Origin: Cherax quadricarinatus | Lineage: Eukaryota; Arthropoda; Malacostraca; Decapoda; Parastacidae | Length of the DNA stretch: 64,000 bases | NCBI RefSeq assembly: GCF_038502225.1 | Contig: NC_091298.1 | Location: forward strand, 41,033,072 to 41,097,071 | Reading direction: 5' to 3' | In this document: piece after piece, positions 28,204 to 39,988 of the stretch | Layout: each line of letters opens with the position of its first letter | Position numbering within the stretch: position 1 is the stretch's first letter | The notes under the pieces: generated by a model | What the model was told of the DNA's origin: nothing | The model's input: only the letters and a program-made list of their open reading frames with translations | The model's database searches: none | Program-made: the position numbers and the translations under genes

Positions 28204-31112
28204 CTAGGTCACTCTCCCTGAACCATGAGCTTTATCGTACCTCTGCTTAAAGCTATGTATGGATCCTGCCTCCACTACATCGCTTCCCAAACTATTCCAC
28301 TTCCTGACTACTCTGTGGCTGAAGAAATACTTCCTAACATCCCTTTGATTCATCTGTGTCTTCAGCTTCCAACTGTGTCCCCTTGTTGCTGTGTCCAGTC
28401 TCTGGAACATCCTGTCTTTGTCCACCTTGTCAATTCCTCTCAGTATTTTGTAAGTCGTTATCATGTCCCCCCTATCTCTCCTGTCCTCCAGTGTCGTCAG
28501 GTTGATTTCCCTTAACCTCTCCTCATAGGACATACCTCTTAGCTCTGGGACTAGTCTTGTTGCAAACCTTTGCACTTTCTCTAGTTTCTTTACATGCTTG
28601 GCTAGGTGTGGGTTCCAAACTGGTGCCGCATACTCCAATATGGGCCTAACGTACACGGTGTACAGGGTCCTGAACGATTCCTTATTAAGATGTCGGAATG
28701 CTGTTCTGAGGTTTGCCAGGCGCCCATATGCTGCAGCAGTTATTTGGTTGATGTGCGCTTCAGGAGATGTGCCTGGTGTTATACTCACCCCAAGATCTTT
28801 TTCCTTGAGTGATGTTTGTAGTCTCTGGCCCCCTAGACTGTACTCCGTCTGCGGTCTTCTTTGCCCTTCCCCAATCCTCATGACTTTGCACTTGGTGGGA
28901 TTGAACTCCAGGAGCCAGTTGCTGGACCAGGTCTGCAGCCTGTCCAGATCCCTTTGTAGTTCTGCCTGGTCTTCGATCGAATGAACTCTTCTCATCAACT
29001 TCACGTCATCTGCAAACAGGGACACCTCGGAGTTTATTCCTTCCGTCATGTCGTTCACAAATACCAGAAACAGCACTGGTCCTAGGACTGACCCCTGTGG
29101 GACCCCGCTGGTCACAGGTGCCCACTCTGACACCTCGCCACGTACCATTACTCGCTGCTGTCTTCCTGACAAGTATTCCCTGATCCATTGCAGTGCCTTC
29201 CCTGTTATCCCTGCTTGGTCCTCCAGTTTTTGCACTAATCTCTTGTGTGGTACTGTGTCAAACGCCTTCTTGCAGTCCAAGAAAATGCAATCCACCCACC
29301 CCTCTCTCTCTTGTCTTACTGCTGTCACCATGTCATAGAACTCCAGTAGGTTTGTGACACAGGATTTCCCGTCTCTGAAACCATGTTGGCTGCTGGTGAT
29401 GAGATCATTCCTTTCTAGATGTTCCACCATTCTTCTCCTGACAATCTTTTCCATGATTTTGCATGCTATACATGTCAGTGACACTGGTCTGTAGTTTAGT
29501 GCTTCATGTCTGTCTCCTTTTTTAAAGATTGGGACCACATTTGCTGTCTTCCATGCCTCAGGCAATCTCCCTGTTTCGATAGATGTATTGAATATTGTTG
29601 TTAGGGGTACACATAGCGCCTCTGCTCCCTCTCTCAGGACCCATGGAGAGATGTTATCTGGCCCCATTGCCTTTGAGGTATCTAGCTCACTCAGAAGCCT
29701 CTTCACTTCTTCCTCGGTTGTGTGTACTGTGTCCAGCACATGGTGGTGTACCCCACCTCTCCGTCTTTCTGGAGCCCCTTCTGTCTCCTCTGTGAACACT
29801 TCTTTGAATCTCTTGTTGAGTTCCTCACATACTTCACGGTCATTTCTTGTTGTCTCTCCTCCTTCCTTCCTTAGCCTGATTACCTGGTCCTTGACGGTTG
29901 TTTTCTTCCTGATGTGGCTGTATAACAGCTTCGGGTCAGATTTGGCTTTTGCTGCTATGTCGTTTTCATATTGACGTTGGGCCTCCCTTCTTATCTGTGC
30001 ATATTCGTTTCTGGCTCTACGACTGCTCTCCTTATTCTCCTGGGTCCTTTGCCTTCTATATTTCTTCCATTCCCTAGCACACTTGGTTTTTGCCTCCTTG
30101 CATCTTTGGGTGAACCATGGGCTCATCCTGGCTTTTTCATTATTCCTGTTACCCTTGGGTACAAACCTCTCCTCAGCCTCCTTGCACATTGTTGCTACAT
30201 ATTCCATCATCTCATTAACTGGCTTCCCTGCCAGTTCTCTGTCCCACTGAACCTCATTCAGGAAGTTCCTCATTCCTGTGTAGTCCCCTTTCCTGTAGTT
30301 TGGTTTCATTTGTCCTGGCCTTCCTGCTTCCCCCTCCACTTGTAGCTCTACTGTGTATTCGAAGCTCAAAACCACATGATCGCTGGCCCCAAGGGGTCTT
30401 TCATATGTGATGTCCTCAATATCTGCACTACTCAAGGTGAATACTAAGTCCAGTCTTGCTGGTTCATCCTCTCCTCTCTCTCTTGTAGTGTCCCTTACGT
30501 GTTGGTACATGAAGTTTTCCAGTACCACCTCCATCATCTTAGCCCTCCATGTATCTTGGCCCCCATGTGGCTCCAAGTTCTCCCATTCGATCTCCTTGTG
30601 GTTAAAGTCGCCCATGATCAGGAGCTTTGCCCTGCATGCATGAGCTCTTCTGGCCACTGCAGCCAGTGTGTCAACCATCGCTCTATTGCTCTCGTCATAC
30701 TCTTGCCTTGGCCTCCTGCTGTTCTGTGGTGGGTTATACATCACTGCAATTATCACCTTGGGACCTCCAGAGTGAAGCGTTCCCGCTATGTAATCACTTT
30801 CTTCTCCGCTGTCTCCTCTCTCCAGCTCATCAAAATTCCATCGGTGTTTGATCAGCAATGCCACTCCTCCCCCCCCCTGTTCCTTCTGTCTTTCCTCAGG
30901 ATCTGGTATCCCGTTGGAAAGATGGCATCTGTTATCATACCTGTAAGCTTGGTTTCTGTGATTGCTATGATGTCTGGTGATGCCTCTTTGACTCTTTCGT
31001 GCCACTCCTCCCACTTGTTTGTTATTCCATCAGCGTTTGTGTACCATACCTTCAGTTTCCTTTCCAACACTGTGGTTTGGGGGGCCTGTGGGGGTGGGAG
31101 ACCTGGTAGCAT
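28204..31112 (-). pseudogene. ORF2 endonuclease/reverse transcriptase of copy E, one frameshift
   Basis: Starts at ATG 31112 (MLPGLPPP, then LKVWYTNADGITNKWEE) and is open to about 30852. The frame shifts in a G9-type homopolymer at about 30868-30877, inside the codons for GGGGVALLIKH, and is then open to 28204. It retains GDFNHKEIEW, ASDHVVLSF, QHGFRDGKSC, GVPQGSVLGP, FADDVKLM and YEERLREINL, and would be about 970 aa if uninterrupted. A one-base homopolymer change could also be a sequencing error, so the copy may be intact in reality. Confidence 0.88.
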
Positions 31113-31123
31113 ACTGTGGGATT

Positions 31124-32155
31124 CTATGGTTGGGGGTTGGGTGGAAGCTGTGGGTATGGATTGTATTGTGTGTTGGGATGGTGTGATAGGTTGTGGGGTT
31201 CTGAGGATAGTTGTGTGTGTGCTTGCCCTTGCTGCTCTGTTCTGCTCTGACTGACCTCTGCTGGTTCCATCCTTGTCTCCTTTCCTAGCTCCTTTCGCTT
31301 TTTTGTCCTCTCCCTCAGCTGCTGTCTCTCTGTTTGTGTTCTGTCTCTGTCTAGGAACACCTTCTTGTACTCTTCCGAGCTTTTCAACCGTGGTTTCTCT
31401 TGGAGGATCCTGTTCCGCACTGTTTCTGTCCTGAGAATCAGCTTGATCGGTCGGTTTCTCCCCTTCAAGTACCCCCCTATTCTCTGAAAATTTACAATCT
31501 CGTCCATGTCTTCTCCCCCTATTTCCGTGATGATTTTCTCAATCTCCTTTCTTTCTTCCTGCCGTCTTTCAGTGTGTGTCCTTTCCTCTCTCTCCCGAAG
31601 CCCATGGATAAACACTGATTTTGCCCTTTCCTCCTCCCATTGCCTCTCCCTCTGTGACTCTGGTTCCTGTCTGTATGTGGTCATTTTCTCCCTTGATTTT
31701 TCCAGTGGCTCTTGGTAGCATGGTTGTGCCTCAGCATTCGACCTATCTCCCTCTCCATCTGCACCCATCTGCTCTTCCCTTCCACTCCCTGGCCCTTCTT
31801 TGCAGGCTGATATGACCTTAGCATAATTCATATCTCCTTCCTTCCTGTTCAGCCTCTCAGCTTCGTATGGTGTGTCTTCTCTGGTCACTACCCCTGAGAC
31901 TTGCTTCAGCCTGTTTACCTCAAATTCTAGGACCTTTACCCTGGCTACTGCAGTTTCGACTTGTGCCTCCCAATTCTTCGTCTCCTTCTCCAACCTCTTT
32001 TCCCATTTCACAGAGAGCTCTTTCTCCATTTTTTCAGAAAGCTCTCCTAATTTTCTCTCCCATTCTTGCTCTATCCTTTTCCACTGCTCCTCCATCCATT
32101 CCTCCCTACCAGTACCATTGTCATCTGATCCCTGATTCCTGCGAGTCCCAACCAT
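31124..32155 (-). CDS. ORF1 protein of copy E
   Basis: 343 aa starting at an ATG that directly follows a long A tract. An acidic/basic coiled coil spans about residues 18-90 (KRIEQEWERKLGELSEKMEK). A linker follows, then the conserved block SVFIHGLRE, VNFQRIGGYL, RPIKLILRTE, RILQEKPRL and FLDRDRTQTERQQL, like ORF1 of A/G/H. It ends in a proline-rich tail (NPYPQLPPNPQP). In A/G/H a similar proline-rich stretch lies in the ORF2 frame after an earlier ORF1 stop. Likely an RNA-binding, multimerising ORF1 protein; the function is inferred from position and architecture. Confidence 0.85.
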   Translation of the reverse strand: MVGTRRNQGSDDNGTGREEWMEEQWKRIEQEWERKLGELSEKMEKELSVKWEKRLEKETKNWEAQVETAVARVKVLEFEVNRLKQVSGVVTREDTPYEAERLNRKEGDMNYAKVISACKEGPGSGREEQMGADGEGDRSNAEAQPCYQEPLEKSREKMTTYRQEPESQRERQWEEERAKSVFIHGLREREERTHTERRQEERKEIEKIITEIGGEDMDEIVNFQRIGGYLKGRNRPIKLILRTETVRNRILQEKPRLKSSEEYKKVFLDRDRTQTERQQLRERTKKRKELGKETRMEPAEVSQSRTEQQGQAHTQLSSEPHNLSHHPNTQYNPYPQLPPNPQP

Positions 32156-32690
<535 letters not shown>

Positions 32691-32716
32691 GGTCACTTCA
32701 CAGGAAGGTGTGAAAA

Positions 32717-32768
<52 letters not shown>
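32717..32768. repeat. (GT)n between copies E and G
   Basis: 52 bp of pure GT on the plus strand. Read on the minus strand it is the AC tail of copy G and the left boundary of copy E. Confidence 0.95.
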
Positions 32769-32771
<3 letters not shown>

Positions 32772-32848
32772 CACCTATTTGTACTCACCTATTTGTGGTT
32801 GCAGGGGTCGAGTCCTAGCTCCTGGCCCCGCCTCTTCACCGGTTGCTA

Positions 32849-35740
32849 CTAGGCCCTCTCTCTCCCCGCTCCATGAGCTTTATCAAACCTCGTCTTAAAA
32901 CTGTGTATGGTTCCTGCCTCCACTACGTCATTTTCTAGGCTATTCCACTGCCTTACAACTCTATGACTGAAGAAATACTTCCTACTATCTCTCTGACTCA
33001 TTTGTGTCTTCAACTTCCAATTGTGGCCTCTTGTTTCTGTGTCCCCTCCCTGGAACATCCTGTCTTTGTCCACCTTGTCTATTCCACGCAGTATTTTATA
33101 TGTCGTTATCATGTCTCCCCTGACCCTCCTGTCCTCCAGTGTCGTCAGGCCGATTTCCCTTAATCTTTCTTCATAGGACATTCCCCTTAGCTCTGGAACT
33201 AACCTTGTCGCAAACCTTTGTACTTTCTCTAGTTTCTTGACGTGCTTTATCAAGTGCGGGTTCCAAACAGGTGCTGCATACTCCAGTATGGGCCTGACAT
33301 ACACGGTGTACAGTGTCTTGAATGATTCCTTACTAAGGTATCGGAATGCTGTTCTCAGGTTTGCCAGGCGCCCATATGCTGCAGCAGTTATCTGATTGAT
33401 GTGTGCTTCCGGAGACATGCTCGGTGTTATACTCACCCCAAGATCTTTCTCCTTGAGTGAGGTTTGCAGTCTTTGGCCACCTAGCCTATACTCTGTCTGT
33501 GGTCTTCTGTGCCCTTCCCCTATCTTCATGACTTTGCATTTGGCAGGATTAAATTCGAGAAGCCATTTGCTGGACCAGGTGTCCAGTCTGTCCAGGTCTC
33601 TTTGAAGTCCTGCCTGGTCCTCATCAGATTTAATTCTCCTCATTAACTTCACATCATCTGCAAACAGGGACACTTCTGAGTCTAACCCTTCCGTCATGTC
33701 GTTCACATATACCAAAAATAGCACTGGTCCTAGGACCGACCCCTGTGGGACCCCGCTCGTCACAGGTGCCCACTGTGATACATCATTACGTACCATGACT
33801 CGTTGTTGCCTCCCTGTCAGGTATTCTCTGATCCATTGCAGTGCCCTTCCTGTTATATGCGCCTGATGCTCTAGCTTCTGCACTAATCTCTTGTGAGGAA
33901 CTGTGTCAAAGGCCTTCTTGCAGTCCAAGAAGATGCAATCAACCCACCCCTCTCTCTCTTGTCTTACTTCTGTTATTTTATCATAAAACTCCAGAAGGTT
34001 TGTGACACAGGATTTGCCTTCCGTGAATCCGTGCTGGTTGGCATTTATACTCCTGTTCCGTTCCAGGTGCTCCACCACTCTCCTCCTGATAATCTTCTCC
34101 ATAATTTTGCATACTATACACGTCAATGACACAGGTCTATAGTTTAGTGCCTCTTTTCTGTCTCCTTTTTTAAAAATGGGAACTACATTTGCCGTCTTCC
34201 ATACCTCAGGTAGTTGCCCAGTTTCCAGGGATGTGTTGAAGATTGTGGTAAGTGGCACGCACAACATATCTGCTCCCTCTCTAAGGACCCACGGGGAGAT
34301 GTTGTCCGGTCCCATTGCCTTTGAGGTATCGATGTCCCTTAGCAGTTTCTTCACCTCCTCCTCATCTGTATGTATGTCGTCCAACACTTGTTGGTGTATT
34401 CCTTGCTGGTGTCCCCATCTGGTCTGTCCCCCCAGAGTCCTTCCTGTCTCTACTGTAAATACTTCCTTAAATCTCGTGTTGAGCTCCTCACATACCTCTT
34501 GATCGTTTCTTGTGAGTTCTCCACCTTCTTTCCTCAGCCTTATCACCTGGTCCTTGACTGTTGTCTTCCTCCTAATGTGGCTATACAGCAGTTTCGGGTC
34601 AGATTTGACTTTCGATGCTATGTCGTTTTCATACTGTCGCTGGGCCTCCCTCCTTATCTGTGCATACTCGTTTCTGGCTCTTCTACTAATCTCCTTGTTT
34701 TCCTGGGTCCTATGCCTCCTGTACCTTTTCCATTCTCTGTTGCACTTAGTTTTTGCCTCCCTACACCTTCGGGTAAACCAAGGACTCGTTTTGGTCTTCC
34801 TATTATTTCTGTTTCCCTTGGGAACAAAACTTTCCTCTGCCTCCTTGCACTTTGTTGCCACATATTCCATCATCTCGTTTACTGATTTTCCTACCATTTC
34901 TCTGTCCCACTGAACCTCCTGCAGGAAGTTTCTCATACCTGTGTAGTCCCCCCTTTTATAGTTTGGCCTGTCCCCTTCAGTTCCTGTTACCTTCTCCACT
35001 TGTAACTCTACTATATAGTCAAAACTCAGAACCACATGATCGCTAGCTCCAAGGGGCCTCTCGTAAGTGATGTCCTCAATGTCTGAACTGCTCAGGGTGA
35101 ACACAAGATCCAGTCTTGCTGGCTCATCCTCCCCTCTCTCTCTGGTTGTGTCCCTGACATGTTGATGCATGAGGTTTTCAAGTACCACATCCATCATCTT
35201 GGCTCTCCATGTTTCGGGACCCCCATGTGGCTCCAGGTTTTCCCAGTCGATCTCCCTGTGGTTGAAATCGCCCATTACCAGTAACTTTGCTCTGCTCGAG
35301 TGAGCTCTTCTTGCCACCTCAGCCAGTGTGTCCACCATCACCCTGTTGTTTTCTTCGTACTCCTCTCTTGGCCTCCTGCAGTTCTGTGGTGGGTTATACA
35401 TCACTCCAATGACTACTTTATGTTCTCCGGACTGAATTGTACCTACAATGTAGTCTCTTTCTCCAATCATGTCCATGCCTTCCATTTCCTCAAATCCCCA
35501 TTGGTGTTTTATGAGCAGTGCAACCCCTCCTCCCCCTCTACTCCTTCTATCTTTCCTCAGGATCTGATATCCTGTTGGGAAGATTGTGTCTGTTATTGTC
35601 TCAGCGAGTTTTGTTTCTGTGACTGCTATGATGTCTGGGGATTTTTCACTGATTCTTTCATTCCACTCCTCATGTTTATTCGTTATTCCATCCGCGTTTG
35701 TGTACCAAACCTTTAGTTTCTTTTCTATCATTGTGGTCAT
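32849..35740 (-). CDS. ORF2 endonuclease/reverse transcriptase of copy G
   Basis: 963 aa from ATG 35740 (MTTMIEKK). Endonuclease motifs are KVWYTNADGI, GDFNHREIDW and ASDHVVLSF. Reverse transcriptase motifs are NYRPVSLTCIVCK, QHGFTEGKSCVTN, FLDCKKAFDTVPHK, SGVPQGSVLGPVLF and FADDVKLM, followed by the CR1-type C-terminus (YEERLREIGLTTLEDRR). The same frame is open upstream to about 36223 and overlaps ORF1 in -1 phase, as in A and H. I chose the ATG directly before the endonuclease. No lesion is seen. Protein sequence differs from copy A at only a handful of positions. Confidence 0.93.
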   Translation of the reverse strand: MTTMIEKKLKVWYTNADGITNKHEEWNERISEKSPDIIAVTETKLAETITDTIFPTGYQILRKDRRSRGGGGVALLIKHQWGFEEMEGMDMIGERDYIVGTIQSGEHKVVIGVMYNPPQNCRRPREEYEENNRVMVDTLAEVARRAHSSRAKLLVMGDFNHREIDWENLEPHGGPETWRAKMMDVVLENLMHQHVRDTTRERGEDEPARLDLVFTLSSSDIEDITYERPLGASDHVVLSFDYIVELQVEKVTGTEGDRPNYKRGDYTGMRNFLQEVQWDREMVGKSVNEMMEYVATKCKEAEESFVPKGNRNNRKTKTSPWFTRRCREAKTKCNREWKRYRRHRTQENKEISRRARNEYAQIRREAQRQYENDIASKVKSDPKLLYSHIRRKTTVKDQVIRLRKEGGELTRNDQEVCEELNTRFKEVFTVETGRTLGGQTRWGHQQGIHQQVLDDIHTDEEEVKKLLRDIDTSKAMGPDNISPWVLREGADMLCVPLTTIFNTSLETGQLPEVWKTANVVPIFKKGDRKEALNYRPVSLTCIVCKIMEKIIRRRVVEHLERNRSINANQHGFTEGKSCVTNLLEFYDKITEVRQEREGWVDCIFLDCKKAFDTVPHKRLVQKLEHQAHITGRALQWIREYLTGRQQRVMVRNDVSQWAPVTSGVPQGSVLGPVLFLVYVNDMTEGLDSEVSLFADDVKLMRRIKSDEDQAGLQRDLDRLDTWSSKWLLEFNPAKCKVMKIGEGHRRPQTEYRLGGQRLQTSLKEKDLGVSITPSMSPEAHINQITAAAYGRLANLRTAFRYLSKESFKTLYTVYVRPILEYAAPVWNPHLIKHVKKLEKVQRFATRLVPELRGMSYEERLREIGLTTLEDRRVRGDMITTYKILRGIDKVDKDRMFQGGDTETRGHNWKLKTQMSQRDSRKYFFSHRVVRQWNSLENDVVEAGTIHSFKTRFDKAHGAGRERA

Positions 35741-35925
35741 GCAAGTATATTGGGGTTGGGGGAGCGAGAGCCTTGGTGGGGGCCTATATGGGGCTGTGGT
35801 GTAGGTGGGGTTTGTGTTGATGGGGGTGGGGTCAGAATGCCCATAAGGGACAGCTGTTGGGGTGAGGTTTGTGATATGGGGGTTGGTGGCAGAGGGAACA
35901 GTGAGTGGGTTGTAGTATAGGTTGC

Positions 35926-36962
35926 TCAGTTGCGTTGGGAATGTCGCGGGTGGAGTCTTTTGGTGGGAGATTCTGTGGGGTGTGTTTGCCCTTCCTCCTG
36001 TGTCTGGGTCCTGCTCATTTTCATTGCTTCTCGTTCCTCCTTGCGTCTCTGTACCCTCTCTTTCAGTGTAGTCCTTTCTTCTTGTGTTCTGTCGCGGTCG
36101 AGGTATACTCTCTGGTACCCCTCTTTGTCCCTCAGTCTTGCTTTCTCTTGCAGAATCCTGGTTCGAACTGATTCTTCCTTGAAAGTTACTCTGACAGGCC
36201 GTATCCTTCCACTCGCAAACCACCCAATTCTCTGAAAATTTGTCACCTGGGTCATATTGCCCTCCCCTATTGTTTTCATGATGCCTTCAATCATTTTTTT
36301 CTCCTCCTGTTTTATTTCTTCAAAGTTGGCCCCCTTGGCTTCTTGGAGCCCGTACACAAAAACTGACCTCGCCCTTTCCTCCTCCCACTGAGTCTCCATC
36401 TGCTTCCTCTGAGGCATTTTATTTCCTTCCATTGACATGTTCTTGCCTTCAGTCCCTGTCATATCTGAAACTTCTATTCTCAGTGAACTGTCTTTCCTGA
36501 CCAGCTGTCCCTTGCTACTGCAGTTGGCTGTTAGAATCTCTGCATATAACAAACCTTCATTGTCTTCGGACCTGTCGTTTGATCTTAGTGTGCTCATCGT
36601 CTTTTCCCTGGCCCCACGTGGGTCTGATAGGGCCTTCGTGTACGGCATGTCTCCGTTGTTGCTTACCATCCCCTTGTCTGCGCCTGACTTTGAATTTCCT
36701 GATGTCACATCTGAATTGTCATTTGTCTCTCTAATCTGTTTCAGGCTTTGCAGTTTCTCTTCTAAGCACTGTATCCTAGCTTCTGCTGCTAAGACCTGTA
36801 CTTCCCACTTCCTGCACTCTTCAGCTATCCGCTCCTCCATTTTCTTACCAAGCTCTACTATCTTCCTTCCCCACTCTTCCTCCCTTTTTTGGAGCTCTAA
36901 CTCCCAGTCTTTCCTCCCTGGTTCGTCTACCAGATCTCTGGTTTTCCGTCCTCTAAGGCCAC

Positions 36963-36966
<4 letters not shown>
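35926..36966 (-). CDS. ORF1 protein of copy G
   Basis: 346 aa with the authentic start (MGGLRGRKTRD) at an ATG immediately preceded by 51 A residues. The coiled coil spans about residues 15-80, then a linker rich in S, T and D. The conserved block (SVFVYGLQEAK, FQRIGWFASGRIRP, RTRILQEKARLRDK, LDRDRTQEERTTLKE) resembles the RRM plus C-terminal-domain arrangement of L1-type ORF1 proteins. A basic tail follows. The last 298 nt overlap the open -1 frame leading into ORF2. It presumably coats element RNA and assists strand exchange; this is inferred from the class. Confidence 0.88.
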
Positions 36967-38238
<1,272 letters not shown>

Positions 38239-39988
38239 TCACTCTGGGATACCAGCTCTGTCTAAGGTATACACCATACTCTGGGATACAAGCTCTGTCT
38301 AAGGTATATACCACCCTCTGGGATACCAGCTCTGTCTAAGGTATATACCATACTCTGGGATACCAGCTCTGTCTAAGGTATATACCATACTCTGGGATAC
38401 AAGCTCTGTCTAAGGTATATACCACCCTCTGGGATACCAGCTCTGTCTAAGGTATATACCATACTTTGGGATACCAGCTCTAAGGTATATACCATACTCT
38501 GGGATACCAGCTGTGTCTAAGGTATATACCATACTCTGGGATACCAGCTCTGTCTAAGGTATATACCATACTCTGGGATACAAGCTCTGTCTAAGGTATA
38601 TACCATACTCTGGGACACCAGCTCTGTCTAAGGTATATACCATACTCTGGGATACCAGCTCTGTCTAAGGTATATACCATACTCTGGGATACCAGCTCTG
38701 TCTAAGGTATATACCACCCTCTGGTATACCAGCTCTGTCTAAGGTATATACTACCCTCTGGGATACCAGCTCTGTCTAAGGTATATACCACCCTCTGGGA
38801 TACCAGGTCTGTCTAAGGTATATACCACCCTCTGGGATACCAACTCTATCTAAGGTATATACCACCCTCTGGGATACCAGCTCTACCTAAGGTATATACT
38901 ACCCTCTGGGATACCAGCTCTGTCTAAGGTATATACTACCCTCTGGGATACCAGCTCTGTCTAAGGTATATACCATACTCTGGGATACCAGCTCTGTCTA
39001 AGGTATATACCACCTTCTGGGATACCAGCTCTGTCTAAGGTATATAATACCCTCTGTGATACCAGCTCTGCCAAAAGTATATACCACCCTCTGGGATACA
39101 AGCTCTGTCAAAGGTATATACCACACTGTGGGATACCAGCTCTGTCTAAGGTATATACCACCCTCTGGGATACCAGCTCTATCTAAGGCATATAACATAC
39201 TCTGGGATACCAGCTCTGTCTAAGGTATATACCACCCTCTGGGATACCAGCTCTGTCTAAGGTATATACCACCCTCTGGGATACAAGCTCTGTCTAAGGT
39301 ATATACCATACTCTGGGATACCAGCTCTGTCTAAGGTATATACCATACCCTGGGATAACAGCTCTGTGTAAGGTATATACCATACTCTGGGATACCAGCT
39401 CTGTCTAAGGTATATACCACACTCTGGGATACCAGCTCTGTCTAAGGTATATACCATACTCTGGGATACCAGCTCTGTCTAAGGTATATACCATACCCTG
39501 GGATACCAGCTCTGTGTAAGGTATATACCACCCTCTGGGATACAAGCTCTATGTAAGGTATATACCACCCACTGTGATACCAGCTCTGTCTGATGTATAT
39601 AGCACCCTCTGGGATACCAGCTCTGTCTAAGGTATATACCATCCTCTGGGAAACCAGCTCTGTCTAAGGTATATACCTCCTTCTGGGATACCAGCTCTTC
39701 TCTAAAGTATATACCACACTGTGGGATACCAGCTCTGTCTAAGGAATATACCATCCTGTGGGATACCAGCTGTATCTGAGGTATATACCACCCTCTGGGA
39801 TACCAGCTCTTCTCTAAAGTATATATCACCGACTGATATACCAGCTTTAAGGTATATACCACCCTCTGATATACCAGCTCAAAGGTATATACCACTCTTT
39901 GGGATACCAGCTATAAGGTACATACCACCATCTGAGATACCAGCTCTAAGGTATATACCACCCTCTGGGATACCAGCTCTAAGGTATT
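38239..39988. repeat. 37-bp satellite
   Basis: About 47 units built on CTGGGATACCAGCTCTGTCT and AAGGTATATACCACCCT. Each contains the perfect 10-bp palindrome GGTATATACC. Units differ mainly as CCATACT or CCACCCT, and shortened units appear toward the right end (TACCAGCTCTAAGGTATATACC). The array is interrupted by retrotransposon K and one unit resumes at 42217. Confidence 0.95.

Noticed and set aside
28204..28984. Plus-strand hydrophobic open frames (up to 138 aa) opposite ORF2 regions, also at 22254-23753 and 34176-34913
   Set aside because: They recur wherever ORF2 lies on the other strand and match the antisense of conserved reverse transcriptase codons, so they are shadows and not genes.
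39479..39895. Minus-strand frames with repeated QSWYPRVWYIP-like residues
   Set aside because: They are the 37-bp satellite read over three units (111 bp) and carry no independent signal.
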